Source: Candidatus Cacconaster scatequi
GTDB taxonomy: Bacteria > Bacteroidota > Bacteroidia > Bacteroidales > UBA932
Direction: 5' to 3'
NCBI GenBank assembly: GCA_018065305.1
Contig: JAGHTO010000057.1
Coordinates: 1-36,765 of the forward strand
Length of the DNA stretch: 36,765 nt
Below the pieces are notes generated by a model. It made no database searches and had not been told where the DNA came from. It saw only the letters and a list, made by a program, of their open reading frames with translations. Positions 6,523 through 15,082 of the stretch are shown here, piece after piece. Position 1 is the stretch's first letter. The number at the start of each line of letters is the position of its first letter. Position numbers and translations under genes: made by a program.

Positions 6523-7797
6523 ATGAAAACACATTATTCATTGATTGCTATTGTCTCACTGCTGATGATCATCGGGACTGCCTGTCAGAAAGACGTCGAG
6601 CTCGTCTCTCCTCCCGAAGTTGAACCTGAAGAACAGAAAGAGGAATCATACGGACTTCCTGTCGTGGAGATTTTCACGGAGGCGTTCCAGCCTGTCACAA
6701 GCAAGGAGACATACGTCAACGGTACCATAACCGTCAAGGATAACGGCAAGAAATATACAGACGGGAAGGAGTTCAAGTCGGCGATGAGAATCAAAGGGCG
6801 GGGAAACACCACCTGGCAGGACCCTAAAAAGCCCTACAGAATCAAGTTGGACGAAAAGGCATCCGTGCTTGGACTGAATAAAAGCAAGAACTGGTGTCTG
6901 CTTGCCGAATATGAGGACAAATCCCTGCTGAGGAACCAGACGGCTATGGAGATATCAAGGATTTGCGGGATGACCTGGACTCCGGCGATGATAAGCGTGG
7001 AAGTCTACCTCAACAACGAGTACCTCGGCATATATACGTTCTGCGAAAACAAGGAGGTTGCAAAGAACAGGGTGGACATAGATCTGGACAAGGGAGATGT
7101 CTATCTGGAGTTGGAGCAGTTTATGGACAATCCGGTGTGTTTCTGGACCACCCACAGGCTGCCGGTTATGTTCTCCAATCCGGAAGAACCCTACAACGAG
7201 TTGAAAGAGACTGTCATCCAGAGATTCAGTGATTTCGAGAATGTGCTCTATTCCGAGAATTTCGCAGACCCGGAAAACGGCTACGCACCAATGATTGACG
7301 TGGAGTCCGTCATAAACTACTATATAATCCAGGAACTCACCAAAAACATTGACGGCAATCTGAGAAAAAGCACCTTCATCACCCTGGGCCCGGACAGTCC
7401 CCTGAAATTCTATCACGTCTGGGATTTTGACAGAGCACTGGGGAACTGCGACTATTTTCCTTCAGAATACCCCGGAACCACGAACGACAATACCGGATGG
7501 TTCATCAAGGACCAGACTCTGGAACACAACGAGGGTTGGTTCGCCAGGTTTTTCAAGGACCCCGCATTCGTGAGCAGGCTACAGCAGAAATGGGCGGAGG
7601 TGTATCCCCTGTTGCGTAACGTCCCCTCCGACTTCATAGATGTCAAGGCCCGTGAACTGGACACGGCTCAGCAGAGAAACTTCCAGAAATGGCAGATTCT
7701 CGGTACTGAGACCTACAGAGACAAGGTCCAGAAGATGAGAGACTTCTATATGAAGAGGCTCGAGTGGCTCAATTCAGAGATTCCCAACCTCGACTGA
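6523..7797 (+). CDS. CotH-family protein kinase-like lipoprotein
   Basis: CotH proteins are atypical secreted kinases first known from Bacillus spore coats; Bacteroidetes have many of unknown substrate. The 424-residue product has a lipoprotein signal peptide (hydrophobic about 7-17, lipobox IIGTAC with Cys at about 19) and a linker rich in Glu and Pro. The CotH core follows: AMRIKGRGNTTW, KKPYRIKLDEKASVLGL, KNWCLLAEYEDKSLLRN, and the catalytic DFD motif in HVWDFDRALGN (D301 and D303). An upstream in-frame ATG would spoil the signal peptide, so MKTHYS is chosen. It follows the GH31 gene by 7 nt and is likely co-transcribed. Its 3' end overlaps the convergent amylase gene by 24 bp. A role in modifying a surface protein or glycan is inference. 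Confidence 0.88.
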   Translation: MKTHYSLIAIVSLLMIIGTACQKDVELVSPPEVEPEEQKEESYGLPVVEIFTEAFQPVTSKETYVNGTITVKDNGKKYTDGKEFKSAMRIKGRGNTTWQDPKKPYRIKLDEKASVLGLNKSKNWCLLAEYEDKSLLRNQTAMEISRICGMTWTPAMISVEVYLNNEYLGIYTFCENKEVAKNRVDIDLDKGDVYLELEQFMDNPVCFWTTHRLPVMFSNPEEPYNELKETVIQRFSDFENVLYSENFADPENGYAPMIDVESVINYYIIQELTKNIDGNLRKSTFITLGPDSPLKFYHVWDFDRALGNCDYFPSEYPGTTNDNTGWFIKDQTLEHNEGWFARFFKDPAFVSRLQQKWAEVYPLLRNVPSDFIDVKARELDTAQQRNFQKWQILGTETYRDKVQKMRDFYMKRLEWLNSEIPNLD

Positions 7798-9015
7798 CCA
7801 ATCCCAGGGAGCGGCAAGCTGCACGCTGACGGTCACTTTGTCCTTACCGGAGATACGTTCGAACTTCAGGGTGTTGTTATCCGTGGAGAGAATGTTGAAT
7901 TCCTGCCCCGCTGCAGCGTCAAGTGCGGGATGTGAGTGTTTGAGAGAGGCCAGATAGCGGTAGAAAGCGGTGAATTCGTTCTCTTCCACCTGCGGCATAG
8001 GGTCTTTCTCAAAGAAGAGGAATCTGTGATCATATCCGATTTCCTGTCCGGTGTAAATCAGAGGCTGTGTCTGGGGAAGAGTCCAACAGAGCACTGTCAT
8101 TGCCTTCCACGCATCTCCCATACGCTCGAATTCCGTACCTTTCCAGGCATTCTCGTCGTGGTTGGAGGTGAATGCAAGCCTCATCGCATCAGCCGGATAC
8201 AGTTCGGCATTCTTTTTTATGTATGCGACCAGGTCGGTTATACCCTTCTTACCCTGAGCGATGGCATTGAGCAGGTGGTGGAGTTCCCAGCTGTAGCTTG
8301 CATCGAAATCGGAAATCGTGTGGTGCTCCGGATGTTCGCCCTCGGCGAGCCAGTATTTGCCGGGAAATTCCTTTCTCATCGGGGAAATCATCGATTCCCA
8401 ATACTCAAATGGCATTTCACCAGCCACGTCGCACCTGAAGCCATCGATGCCGCGGCTCAGCCAGAATCGGAAGTTGTCGCGCATCTCCGCCCTCATATCT
8501 TCATTGGAAAGGTCAAGCGGAGCGATGTCGGTCCAGTCGTGCTGAACGATGAATCTGCCGTTCTCATCGCGAAGGAACCATTCGGGATGGGAAACCGCCC
8601 ATTCGGAATCGGGGGAGGTATGGTTTGCCACCCAGTCTATGATGACTTTCAGGCCGAGACTGTGCGCTTTTGCCACGAAAGCGTCGAAGTCCTCGAGAGT
8701 GCCGTATTCAGGATTGACGGCGCGGTAGTCCTTCGGAGAATAATACGAACCGAGAGTTCCTTTACGCTCCAGCACACCTATCGGATGAATCGGCATAAGC
8801 CAGACGATGTCCACTCCGATGCTTTTCAGCATAGGCAGCTTTTCCGCAGCAGCTGCGAAGGTACCTTCAGGGGTGAGCTGGCGGACATTCATCTCATAAA
8901 CGACATTGTTTTCATAGCCTGAGGATACAACTTCGTTTTTCCCGCAGGAGAGGGAAATCATCGCCACTGATGTCAGAATGGCGATGATGGCAAGTAATCT
9001 TTTCATATAGGTCAT
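7774..9015 (-). CDS. GH13 alpha-amylase family lipoprotein
   Basis: GH13 enzymes cleave or transfer alpha-glucan chains. The 413-residue product has all four conserved regions: I, DWVANH (127-132); II, GFRCDVAGE with nucleophile D196; III, WLAEGEH with E225 as probable acid/base; IV, FTSNHDE with D287. The signal peptide (about 5-22) ends in a lipobox-like SLSC (Cys24), so it is likely anchored in the periplasm or outer membrane. The annotated ATG overlaps the MFS stop by 4 nt (ATGA); an in-frame ATG at 9006 gives a tidier signal peptide and may be the true start. The C-terminal beta domain is short (about 360-413), so specificity (amylase, cyclomaltodextrinase or similar) is open. It is the third gene of the LOG-MFS-amylase operon. 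Confidence 0.9.
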   Translation of the reverse strand: MTYMKRLLAIIAILTSVAMISLSCGKNEVVSSGYENNVVYEMNVRQLTPEGTFAAAAEKLPMLKSIGVDIVWLMPIHPIGVLERKGTLGSYYSPKDYRAVNPEYGTLEDFDAFVAKAHSLGLKVIIDWVANHTSPDSEWAVSHPEWFLRDENGRFIVQHDWTDIAPLDLSNEDMRAEMRDNFRFWLSRGIDGFRCDVAGEMPFEYWESMISPMRKEFPGKYWLAEGEHPEHHTISDFDASYSWELHHLLNAIAQGKKGITDLVAYIKKNAELYPADAMRLAFTSNHDENAWKGTEFERMGDAWKAMTVLCWTLPQTQPLIYTGQEIGYDHRFLFFEKDPMPQVEENEFTAFYRYLASLKHSHPALDAAAGQEFNILSTDNNTLKFERISGKDKVTVSVQLAAPWDWSVEVGNL

Positions 9016-10337
9016 TTTGTTTTGATTAATTTTACCGACAGGGCACCTGCGAGCAAGAAGATTCCGGCCATCAGAATCATCGTGGACTGTGCGCCGCCCA
9101 CAAGTTCGAGGATTACTCCTCCCAGAACGGCGGCAACAATCTGGGGAAGGCAGATTGTGCAGTTGAACAGCCCCAGATATTCACCCATATGAGTGGAACC
9201 CTTGAGCGCATTGGTCAGAATGGTAAAGGGAAGGGCAAGTGTGGCGGCCCAGGCAAATCCCACAAGGAAATATGAGACGAATAGCGCATATTGGTTGTGA
9301 AGGAATGCCGCTGAAGCGAACCCCACAGCTCCGGCCACGAGGCTGACCACGTATGCTTTCCTGATACTGGAGAACTTGGGGATGAAGGAGGCCCAGATGA
9401 TAGAGCCGACAGCCTGTACCGCAAAGAGAACTCCCACCCAGTTGCCGGCGGCCTGATAGCCTTCAGACGCGGCATCGGTGGTGTTCCAGCAGTTCTCGGC
9501 AATCGCTCCGTTGGTATATGTCCACATAAAGAGGAAAGCGGCCCAGCAGAAGAACTGCACCACTCCGACTGTCCAGAAAGCCTTCGGTGCCTGCGCAAGA
9601 AGTTTCACGAAACCCTCTTTCTTCGTCTTTTCCGTAGCTTCGGGGCTGATGCCGTGGAACTGAGCGTACTCCTGTGGGTTCATCTCCTTGACTTTCGCGA
9701 AAGTGAAAAGGACGCATCCTATCAGAATCACTGCTCCCACATAGAAGCTCCAGATTACGGAATCGGGCACGACTCCCTCGGGAGCGGTGTTGGGAAGACC
9801 TATCCAGGTAAAGAAGAGTGGGAAGAGATATGCCACGAAAGAGCCTGCATTGCAGAGCAGGGACTGGATGCTGTAGGCCTTGGCTTTCTGCTCCTCGCTG
9901 ACCATATCGCCCACCATCATCTTGAAGGGCTGCATCGAGACGTTGATGCTGGTGTCGAGAAACATCAGGCTCAGCAGGCCGAACCACATCGCTCCGTTCA
10001 GGCCGAGGAACAGACGCGAGGTGAAATTCAGACTTCCCGCATTGGGGAGGAACATCATCACCAGCACAGCCACAAGAGCGCCTGCAAGAAGGTACGGTTT
10101 TCTGCGGCCCATCCTGCACCAGGTGCGGTCAGACCATTTCCCGATAAAAGGCTGCACAATCATTCCCATAAGAGGCGGGAGTATCCAAAAAAAACTCAGT
10201 TGGTGGGGGTCGGCGCCAAGAGTGGCGAATATGCGCGAAATGTTTGCGCTCTGCAGGGCGTATGCAATCTGCACTCCGAAAAATCCGAAGCTCAGGTTCC
10301 ACATCTGCCAGAATGTCAATTTCCTTTCTTTTTTCAT
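9012..10337 (-). CDS. MFS sugar transporter, SLC45/maltose-type
   Basis: The 441-residue protein has about 12 hydrophobic segments. It opens with FWQMWNLSFGFFGVQIAYALQSANISRIF, followed by the loop GKWSDRTWCRMGRRKPYLLAG, a form typical of MFS carriers for sucrose or maltose (SLC45-like/GPH-related) rather than drug exporters. It should sit in the inner membrane and import disaccharides or short maltodextrins by proton or sodium symport. The ATG at 10337 starts 2 nt after the upstream stop; a GTG at 10343 is possible. The amylase gene overlaps its stop. The context of GH13 and GH31 enzymes supports maltose or maltodextrin as substrate, but this is inferred. Confidence 0.88.
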   Translation of the reverse strand: MKKERKLTFWQMWNLSFGFFGVQIAYALQSANISRIFATLGADPHQLSFFWILPPLMGMIVQPFIGKWSDRTWCRMGRRKPYLLAGALVAVLVMMFLPNAGSLNFTSRLFLGLNGAMWFGLLSLMFLDTSINVSMQPFKMMVGDMVSEEQKAKAYSIQSLLCNAGSFVAYLFPLFFTWIGLPNTAPEGVVPDSVIWSFYVGAVILIGCVLFTFAKVKEMNPQEYAQFHGISPEATEKTKKEGFVKLLAQAPKAFWTVGVVQFFCWAAFLFMWTYTNGAIAENCWNTTDAASEGYQAAGNWVGVLFAVQAVGSIIWASFIPKFSSIRKAYVVSLVAGAVGFASAAFLHNQYALFVSYFLVGFAWAATLALPFTILTNALKGSTHMGEYLGLFNCTICLPQIVAAVLGGVILELVGGAQSTMILMAGIFLLAGALSVKLIKTK

Positions 10338-10339
10338 AA

Positions 10340-11458
10340 TCACTCTGAAAACGATATTATAGTGTTGATTACCTCTTCGTTGCTGTCGGTTATCGAAAGC
10401 AGGAGCCCTTTGTATATCCCCTTTTCGTGAAGGCTTTCAAGTAACGGATAGACAGGCACTTCCTTTGTATAATAGTCTGTCCCGAGGAATATCATCGGCC
10501 CCGACTGGCCCACCGACTCATAGTGGTTCAGTGCAGCATCCTGGAATATCTCCTGAAGCGTTCCCGCGGAACCGGGGGAGAATATCACCCCGCCTCTCGA
10601 GATGGAAAGGAGAATGTCCTCACGCAGACTGTTCATAAAGTATTTCGCAATATCCGTGGCGAACGGGGTGGACGGTTCGTGCCCGTAGAACCAGGTGGGA
10701 ATGCCCAGGCTCCTGAATGTTGTCTGGGGATATGCCGCCATCACTTCGAATGCGGTGCGAAGCCACCCATTGTCCCTGAACGAGGGTGCAGCTTTCAGAA
10801 TTTCGAGAGCCTTGTCGAATTCGGCGGAGCTTCTTCCCGCCATCCAGGCACCGAAATGAGTGGCTTCCATTGCTCCCGGACCGCCTCCCGAGGCCATTAC
10901 CTTTCCCAATTCGGTCAGATTCTTGCTGATGAGGGCCACCTGCCGGAATGAATCGTCAGTCCTTAAGAGAGAGTGTCCACCCATCACGGCAACCATCTGC
11001 TTTGCATCGAAGTGGCTCAGGAAAGTATCCATCGCATCGCTGATCGCCCTGTCGTGCAGGGACCTTGCAAGTGTCTCAAGCAGGTCGCTGCATCTCTTCC
11101 CCTTCTTCATATAGTCAGTATAGACCTGACTGTCGAAGCATGTATTATAACTCTCCTCATCGGACGGGTCATAGCCGCTGTAAAGAGTCTCACCGGAATA
11201 GAGTTTTGTGGCAAAGGCCTGATAGAGTTTTCCCATTTTGGGGAAAATGAGGCAGTCCTGCCCGATTTCCTCCTCCATCTCCGTGGGAATGATGCAGCCC
11301 ATAAAGCAGCAGTCCGAAAAAATGTGCTTTGCCGCCACATATTGCGGGGCCTTTTTGAAATCTATGTACTGGAATACATATCGGGATATGATTCCGTCCG
11401 CATCGGGAGAAGGAAGTTCGACCAATTCGTCGATTTTCGTGTAAAGTTTCTGGCTCAT
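10340..11458 (-). CDS. LOG-family Rossmann nucleotide-binding protein
   Basis: LOG-family proteins are typically nucleoside 5'-monophosphate phosphoribohydrolases (such as plant LOG and E. coli PpnN). The 372-residue product contains the LOG core motifs: ASGGGPGAMEA (about 189-199), SRGG (287-290) and PGSAGTLQE (295-303). The last differs from the family PGGxGTxxE by Ser in place of the second Gly, while the catalytic-type Glu is kept. An N-terminal region of about 150 residues is outside the minimal LOG fold. The ATG at 11456-11458 lies 5 nt from the -7 box; longer starts would overlap the promoter. It heads the operon with the sugar transporter and amylase. Why a nucleotide hydrolase-like protein is first in a glycan operon is unexplained. 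Confidence 0.82.
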   Translation of the reverse strand: MSQKLYTKIDELVELPSPDADGIISRYVFQYIDFKKAPQYVAAKHIFSDCCFMGCIIPTEMEEEIGQDCLIFPKMGKLYQAFATKLYSGETLYSGYDPSDEESYNTCFDSQVYTDYMKKGKRCSDLLETLARSLHDRAISDAMDTFLSHFDAKQMVAVMGGHSLLRTDDSFRQVALISKNLTELGKVMASGGGPGAMEATHFGAWMAGRSSAEFDKALEILKAAPSFRDNGWLRTAFEVMAAYPQTTFRSLGIPTWFYGHEPSTPFATDIAKYFMNSLREDILLSISRGGVIFSPGSAGTLQEIFQDAALNHYESVGQSGPMIFLGTDYYTKEVPVYPLLESLHEKGIYKGLLLSITDSNEEVINTIISFSE

Positions 11459-11463
11459 CACTA

Positions 11464-11494
11464 CAAATTTACCTTTTTCCCCGGATTTATCAAA
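11464..11494 (-). promoter_or_regulatory. Consensus promoter of the LOG-MFS-amylase operon
   Basis: On the minus strand TTTG (11491-11494), 19 nt, TAAATTTG (11464-11471), then 5 nt to the ATG at 11458. Spacer and flanks are nearly the same as at the GH31 gene (AAATCC, then GGAAAAAGG-like), over about 45 nt. Confidence 0.75.
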
Positions 11495-11495
11495 G

Positions 11496-11526
11496 TTGCG
11501 CAAAAGGTTTATTTTCGGTAACTTGC
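11496..11526 (+). promoter_or_regulatory. Probable GH29 promoter sharing a TTGCGCAA palindrome with the divergent operon
   Basis: TTGC (11496-11499), 19 nt, TAACTTGC (11519-11526), then 15 nt to the GH29 ATG. Both boxes are imperfect matches. The -33 box forms the left half of the palindrome TTGCGCAA (11496-11503), which also sits one base from the -33 box of the divergent LOG operon. A protein bound there could affect both directions. Confidence 0.45.
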
Positions 11527-11541
11527 ATAAAAACAATCTTT

Positions 11542-13269
11542 ATGAAAAAATTCATTCTGTTCTCCATTGTTTCCGCGACACTCCTGATGTCCTGCTCGCA
11601 AAAAACGTCAAGTCCCGATTTTTCCAAACAGCTCCAATGGTGGGAAGAGGCTCGCTACGGTATGTTCGTCCACTGGGGGATTTCAACCGTGGAAGGCTTT
11701 GAAATCAGCTGGCCCAGAGAAAGTTTCGGGCCGGAAAGATACGATTCCCTGGCGTTGAGATTCAATCCTGTGGACTTCGATGCCAACGCTTGGATAGATG
11801 CGGCCGAAAAGGCGGGGATGAAATATATTGTCCTGACTACAAAGCATCACGACGGATTCTGCCTGTGGGACACGAAGACAACGGAGCACAACATAATGAA
11901 CACCCGGTATGGAAAGGATGTGCTCAAACAGCTTGCAGATGCCGCTCACGAGCGGGGAATGCGCCTCGGCTGGTACTGGTCAATACGGCAATGGGATGAC
12001 GCCAACTGCTCCAACGCCGACCCGGCACTCAACGCTCTCTACATAGAGAAGATGAAAACCCAACTGAAGGAGATACTCACCAATTACGGCAAAATAGACC
12101 TGCTCTGGTTCGATTACGAGGGTCATCCCTGTCCCGTACAGCCTCAGGTGATATTCGACTATGTGCGCGGAATCGACCCGGACATCATTATGAACAACCG
12201 ACTTTACTCCCTATCCGCCCATGAGTCATCCTGCTATGTGGGTTCCTGCGGAATGTATGCAACTCCGGAGCAGGTGGCCGGGTCTTATGGTGAGATACCC
12301 TGGGAGACTTGCTCGACATCATCCGGCAGCCGCCAGTGGTCAATACGATACAACGACTCTCCTCGTCTGGCAAAGGATCTTATCTGGGAGACTCTCTGTT
12401 CCGCAGGCGGCAACGGCAATATGCTTATGAACGTGGGGCCCGATTCGCTAGGAGTCATTCCTCCGTCATACATTGACAGGCTTGCTGAAGTGGGTGACTG
12501 GTTCCGCTCCCACGAAGGCATACTCTATGGCACACATTGCGGACCCTGGAAGCCGACCGGCAGTTATGTCTCCACAGCAAGGGGCAAGGATGCATATCTT
12601 GTGCTGAAGGAAGGATCCGACATCACCCTTCCCTACGCCAATTCCATCAAGGTTAATTCGGCAAGCGTTGACGGCAGGGAAATCGGTTTCACCGAAAGCA
12701 AGGGCGCGATAACCTTCGACATACCAGACGAATATGCAGACAAGCCGTTGGTGGCCATAAAACTGTCTCTTGCAAAACCGGTGAAGAGCCCGCTGGACCC
12801 TTTCTCAACCAGCGGTTCGCTTGCATACAAAAAACCTGTCAAGGCTTCTACAGCAATGAGTTTCGAATATATGCACTGTCCTCAGTCCATTGTGGATGAT
12901 TTCGAAAACACTGTCTGGTATCCGGGACGTCGCCATTCAATTGAGGAAACGGACGCCTATGGCTCACTGATCAACTGTCACGACCCTAAGAACGGTGCGT
13001 TCTTTATGGACCACGCCACACTGGAAGTCGATCTCGGCGGCAGGAAAGATGTATCGTCGTTCAAAGTCCAACTCGAATCAGCCAACAATTTCGGCAAACT
13101 GCGGCTGGAATACAAGGAACACGGACAGTGGAAGGAAGCCGCTAGCGTCAGCAGTCCTGACGGAGACTGGAAAGACTCTTTCGCTCCTGTCAATGCACGC
13201 CACTGGAGACTTGTCGCCGAAGACCTCAACTGGCTTTGCGGAATCAGGGAATTCCAGCTTTTCGATTGA
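11542..13269 (+). CDS. GH29 alpha-L-fucosidase lipoprotein with C-terminal discoidin-like domain
   Basis: GH29 enzymes release alpha-linked L-fucose with retention. The 575-residue product has a lipoprotein signal peptide (lipobox LLMSC, Cys18). The GH29 barrel follows: ARYGMFVHWGIST, KYIVLTTKHHDGFCLWDT, and nucleophile D191 in IDLLWFDYEG. The block GNGNMLMNVGPDSLGVIPP is typical of the family. Residues about 430-575 look like an F5/8 type C (CBM32-type) beta-sandwich (FFMDHATLEVDLGG, NARHWRLVAEDLNWLCGIREFQLFD), which could bind sugars. It is a single gene ending at a bidirectional terminator. It may respond to the same operator as the amylase operon. Fucosidase activity is a family-level assignment. 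Confidence 0.92.
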   Translation: MKKFILFSIVSATLLMSCSQKTSSPDFSKQLQWWEEARYGMFVHWGISTVEGFEISWPRESFGPERYDSLALRFNPVDFDANAWIDAAEKAGMKYIVLTTKHHDGFCLWDTKTTEHNIMNTRYGKDVLKQLADAAHERGMRLGWYWSIRQWDDANCSNADPALNALYIEKMKTQLKEILTNYGKIDLLWFDYEGHPCPVQPQVIFDYVRGIDPDIIMNNRLYSLSAHESSCYVGSCGMYATPEQVAGSYGEIPWETCSTSSGSRQWSIRYNDSPRLAKDLIWETLCSAGGNGNMLMNVGPDSLGVIPPSYIDRLAEVGDWFRSHEGILYGTHCGPWKPTGSYVSTARGKDAYLVLKEGSDITLPYANSIKVNSASVDGREIGFTESKGAITFDIPDEYADKPLVAIKLSLAKPVKSPLDPFSTSGSLAYKKPVKASTAMSFEYMHCPQSIVDDFENTVWYPGRRHSIEETDAYGSLINCHDPKNGAFFMDHATLEVDLGGRKDVSSFKVQLESANNFGKLRLEYKEHGQWKEAASVSSPDGDWKDSFAPVNARHWRLVAEDLNWLCGIREFQLFD

Positions 13270-13284
13270 GAGATCAGGCAATAA

Positions 13285-13320
13285 AAAAGTCGGCTGGAAA
13301 TTACTTTTCAGCCGACTTTT
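13285..13320. terminator. Bidirectional terminator between GH29 and the TPR lipoprotein
   Basis: A 16-bp stem (13285-13300 with 13305-13320, one G-U pair in the plus-strand RNA) with a TTAC loop has A-rich and T-rich flanks on both sides. It can therefore end transcription from both convergent genes. Confidence 0.85.
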
Positions 13321-13339
13321 ATATATGATTCGTAAGTTA

Positions 13340-14989
13340 TTATCTTACTTTGAGGAACTCAACGTCCTTCTCAGCTCTTGCCTTGAGATCTGCGTTCTTG
13401 CTTGCAGCCTCGATAGCAGCCTTGGCCTCAGCAACTTTACCCTGACGGGCAGCGATGATGGCTTTCTTGTAGCTGCACTTGGGGCAAGTACCCTTGATTG
13501 AAGCGGAAGCTTTGTCAAGCTGGTTGGTAAGGATGTATGCAAGAGTTTCGTTGCAGGATTTTGTTCCGGCAAGTTTCTTGGCAGCATCGTTGTAGCGACC
13601 CTGAAGGATGTCGATCACAGCGAGATTCTGCTTTGCAGCAGCGAAGTCACCGGCTGCCGCGAAGCACCCTGAAGCCTCGACAATCTTACCTGCGCGAAGA
13701 GCGATCACACCATTGAGATTCTTTACGTAAGGGCAGTTCTTGTCAGCGCTTGCAATGACAGACTTGGCGTCTGAATCCTTGCCTTCCTGCAGATAAACGA
13801 CTGCACTGTTCACTTTGGCCTTGTCGCTGTTGAACTTCTTGATAGCCTGCTTGTAGATTGCAAGTTTGGCAGCGTTGTCCTTGGCGTTGGCGGCAGCCTC
13901 GAGAAGAGCGGGCTCGTCAAGTACGTCGATGTTGCTTTCAACCAGCTGTGCGAGTTCTTCAACTGTGTAGTTGGTGAATTCGACGTTGGTGACGAAGCGT
14001 GCACGGCGGAGCTGAGGGAGAACGTTCTTTGCAAGAGTGCTGTAAACAGCGGACATATTCTTGATTTCACGCTCGCGGACGGTAGGATCGCTGTACATTG
14101 AGAGAACTCGGAGGATAAGTTCCTTGTCTTCGATGTTGGAAGCGTTTACAAGAGTCTGGAAACCTTCCCAGTCCTGACCGCTGGCCTTTGTGGTGACATC
14201 GCCTGTGTTGAGCTTCTTGGCAACTTTCTTGAGAGCCTTGCTGGCTGATTTCTCACGGTTTGCAGAAAGCTTGTCGTTGAGGGTTACACCACCGTCGGGT
14301 GAAGCGTAAGCAATGACCTCTGTGCCTTTGATTTCGCGACGCTCGTCATTTTCAAGAGCCTTGAGAGCTTCCTGCCAAGCCTTGATGTCAGCGCTCTTGA
14401 GCTCTGAGTTGCGGACGTCAGCACTGTTGATGAGGTACATAATCTGAGCCTCGGCTGTTTCGGGGATGATTGCCTGATAGCCTGAAGGAGCGAACGGGAA
14501 AGCACCGTCCTTCTCAACGAGCATGTAAGTTGTGTTGGCACCGTCAGCGATCTTGATGTCGAAGGGGAAAGGATATTCACCTGCACCGTAAATGACCTTC
14601 GCACGTGCAACAAGCTGTGACTTCTCAACTCCGGGAACATATCCGAAATGAACTGTCTCCTTGATGGTTGCTCCGTTTTTCTTTGAAACGGTCTTGTAGT
14701 TTTCAGTGATTTTCTCACCCTGATACATAAAGGGTTTGCCTGCTACCTCACCACCTTCGTAAACAAGAACGGGAGTGACCTCAAGAATAGCCTTGGGAAG
14801 GAAATAGTCTGCAGGGAAAGTTACGGTTACATCAGCATTGATGTTGCCTGCCACGACTTCGAGAACCTCAGGATTGCAGTTCCAGTTTATCAGATTGGCA
14901 CCGTCAATCATTTTCTGAGCGTTGTTACAAGATACAAGAGCCAAAGAAGCGATGGCTACAAGTACAATGTTGAAAAAATTTTTTCTCAT
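13340..14989 (-). CDS. Lipoprotein with OmpA-like and TPR-like regions
   Basis: The 549-residue product starts with a lipoprotein signal peptide (lipobox ALVSC, Cys21). Residues about 30-160 look like a beta-rich domain. Residues about 215-265 (KGTEVIAYASPDGGVTLNDKLSANREKSASKALKKV) resemble the OmpA peptidoglycan-binding motif, though divergent. Residues about 370-549 are Ala/Lys-rich helical repeats in TPR style, including a CPKC motif at about 499-502. It probably lies on the inner face of the outer membrane and contacts the cell wall. It is a single gene with its own promoter (49-nt leader) and the bidirectional terminator. Similar proteins are common in Bacteroidales, but I know of no firm function. 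Confidence 0.8.
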   Translation of the reverse strand: MRKNFFNIVLVAIASLALVSCNNAQKMIDGANLINWNCNPEVLEVVAGNINADVTVTFPADYFLPKAILEVTPVLVYEGGEVAGKPFMYQGEKITENYKTVSKKNGATIKETVHFGYVPGVEKSQLVARAKVIYGAGEYPFPFDIKIADGANTTYMLVEKDGAFPFAPSGYQAIIPETAEAQIMYLINSADVRNSELKSADIKAWQEALKALENDERREIKGTEVIAYASPDGGVTLNDKLSANREKSASKALKKVAKKLNTGDVTTKASGQDWEGFQTLVNASNIEDKELILRVLSMYSDPTVREREIKNMSAVYSTLAKNVLPQLRRARFVTNVEFTNYTVEELAQLVESNIDVLDEPALLEAAANAKDNAAKLAIYKQAIKKFNSDKAKVNSAVVYLQEGKDSDAKSVIASADKNCPYVKNLNGVIALRAGKIVEASGCFAAAGDFAAAKQNLAVIDILQGRYNDAAKKLAGTKSCNETLAYILTNQLDKASASIKGTCPKCSYKKAIIAARQGKVAEAKAAIEAASKNADLKARAEKDVEFLKVR

Positions 14990-15038
14990 AAAACGTTTTA
15001 ATTTGAATATTGAATTAGGTTATTGCCGTATTAGTGTG

Positions 15039-15069
15039 CAAATATATGCAATATTTCTCAATTACTCAA
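15039..15069 (-). promoter_or_regulatory. Promoter of the TPR/OmpA-like lipoprotein gene
   Basis: On the minus strand TTGA (15066-15069), 19 nt, TATATTTG (15039-15046; full -7 match). The leader to the ATG at 14989 is about 45 nt and AT-rich, as in highly expressed Bacteroidetes genes. Confidence 0.6.
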
Positions 15070-15082
15070 TTTTTGTTAATAT

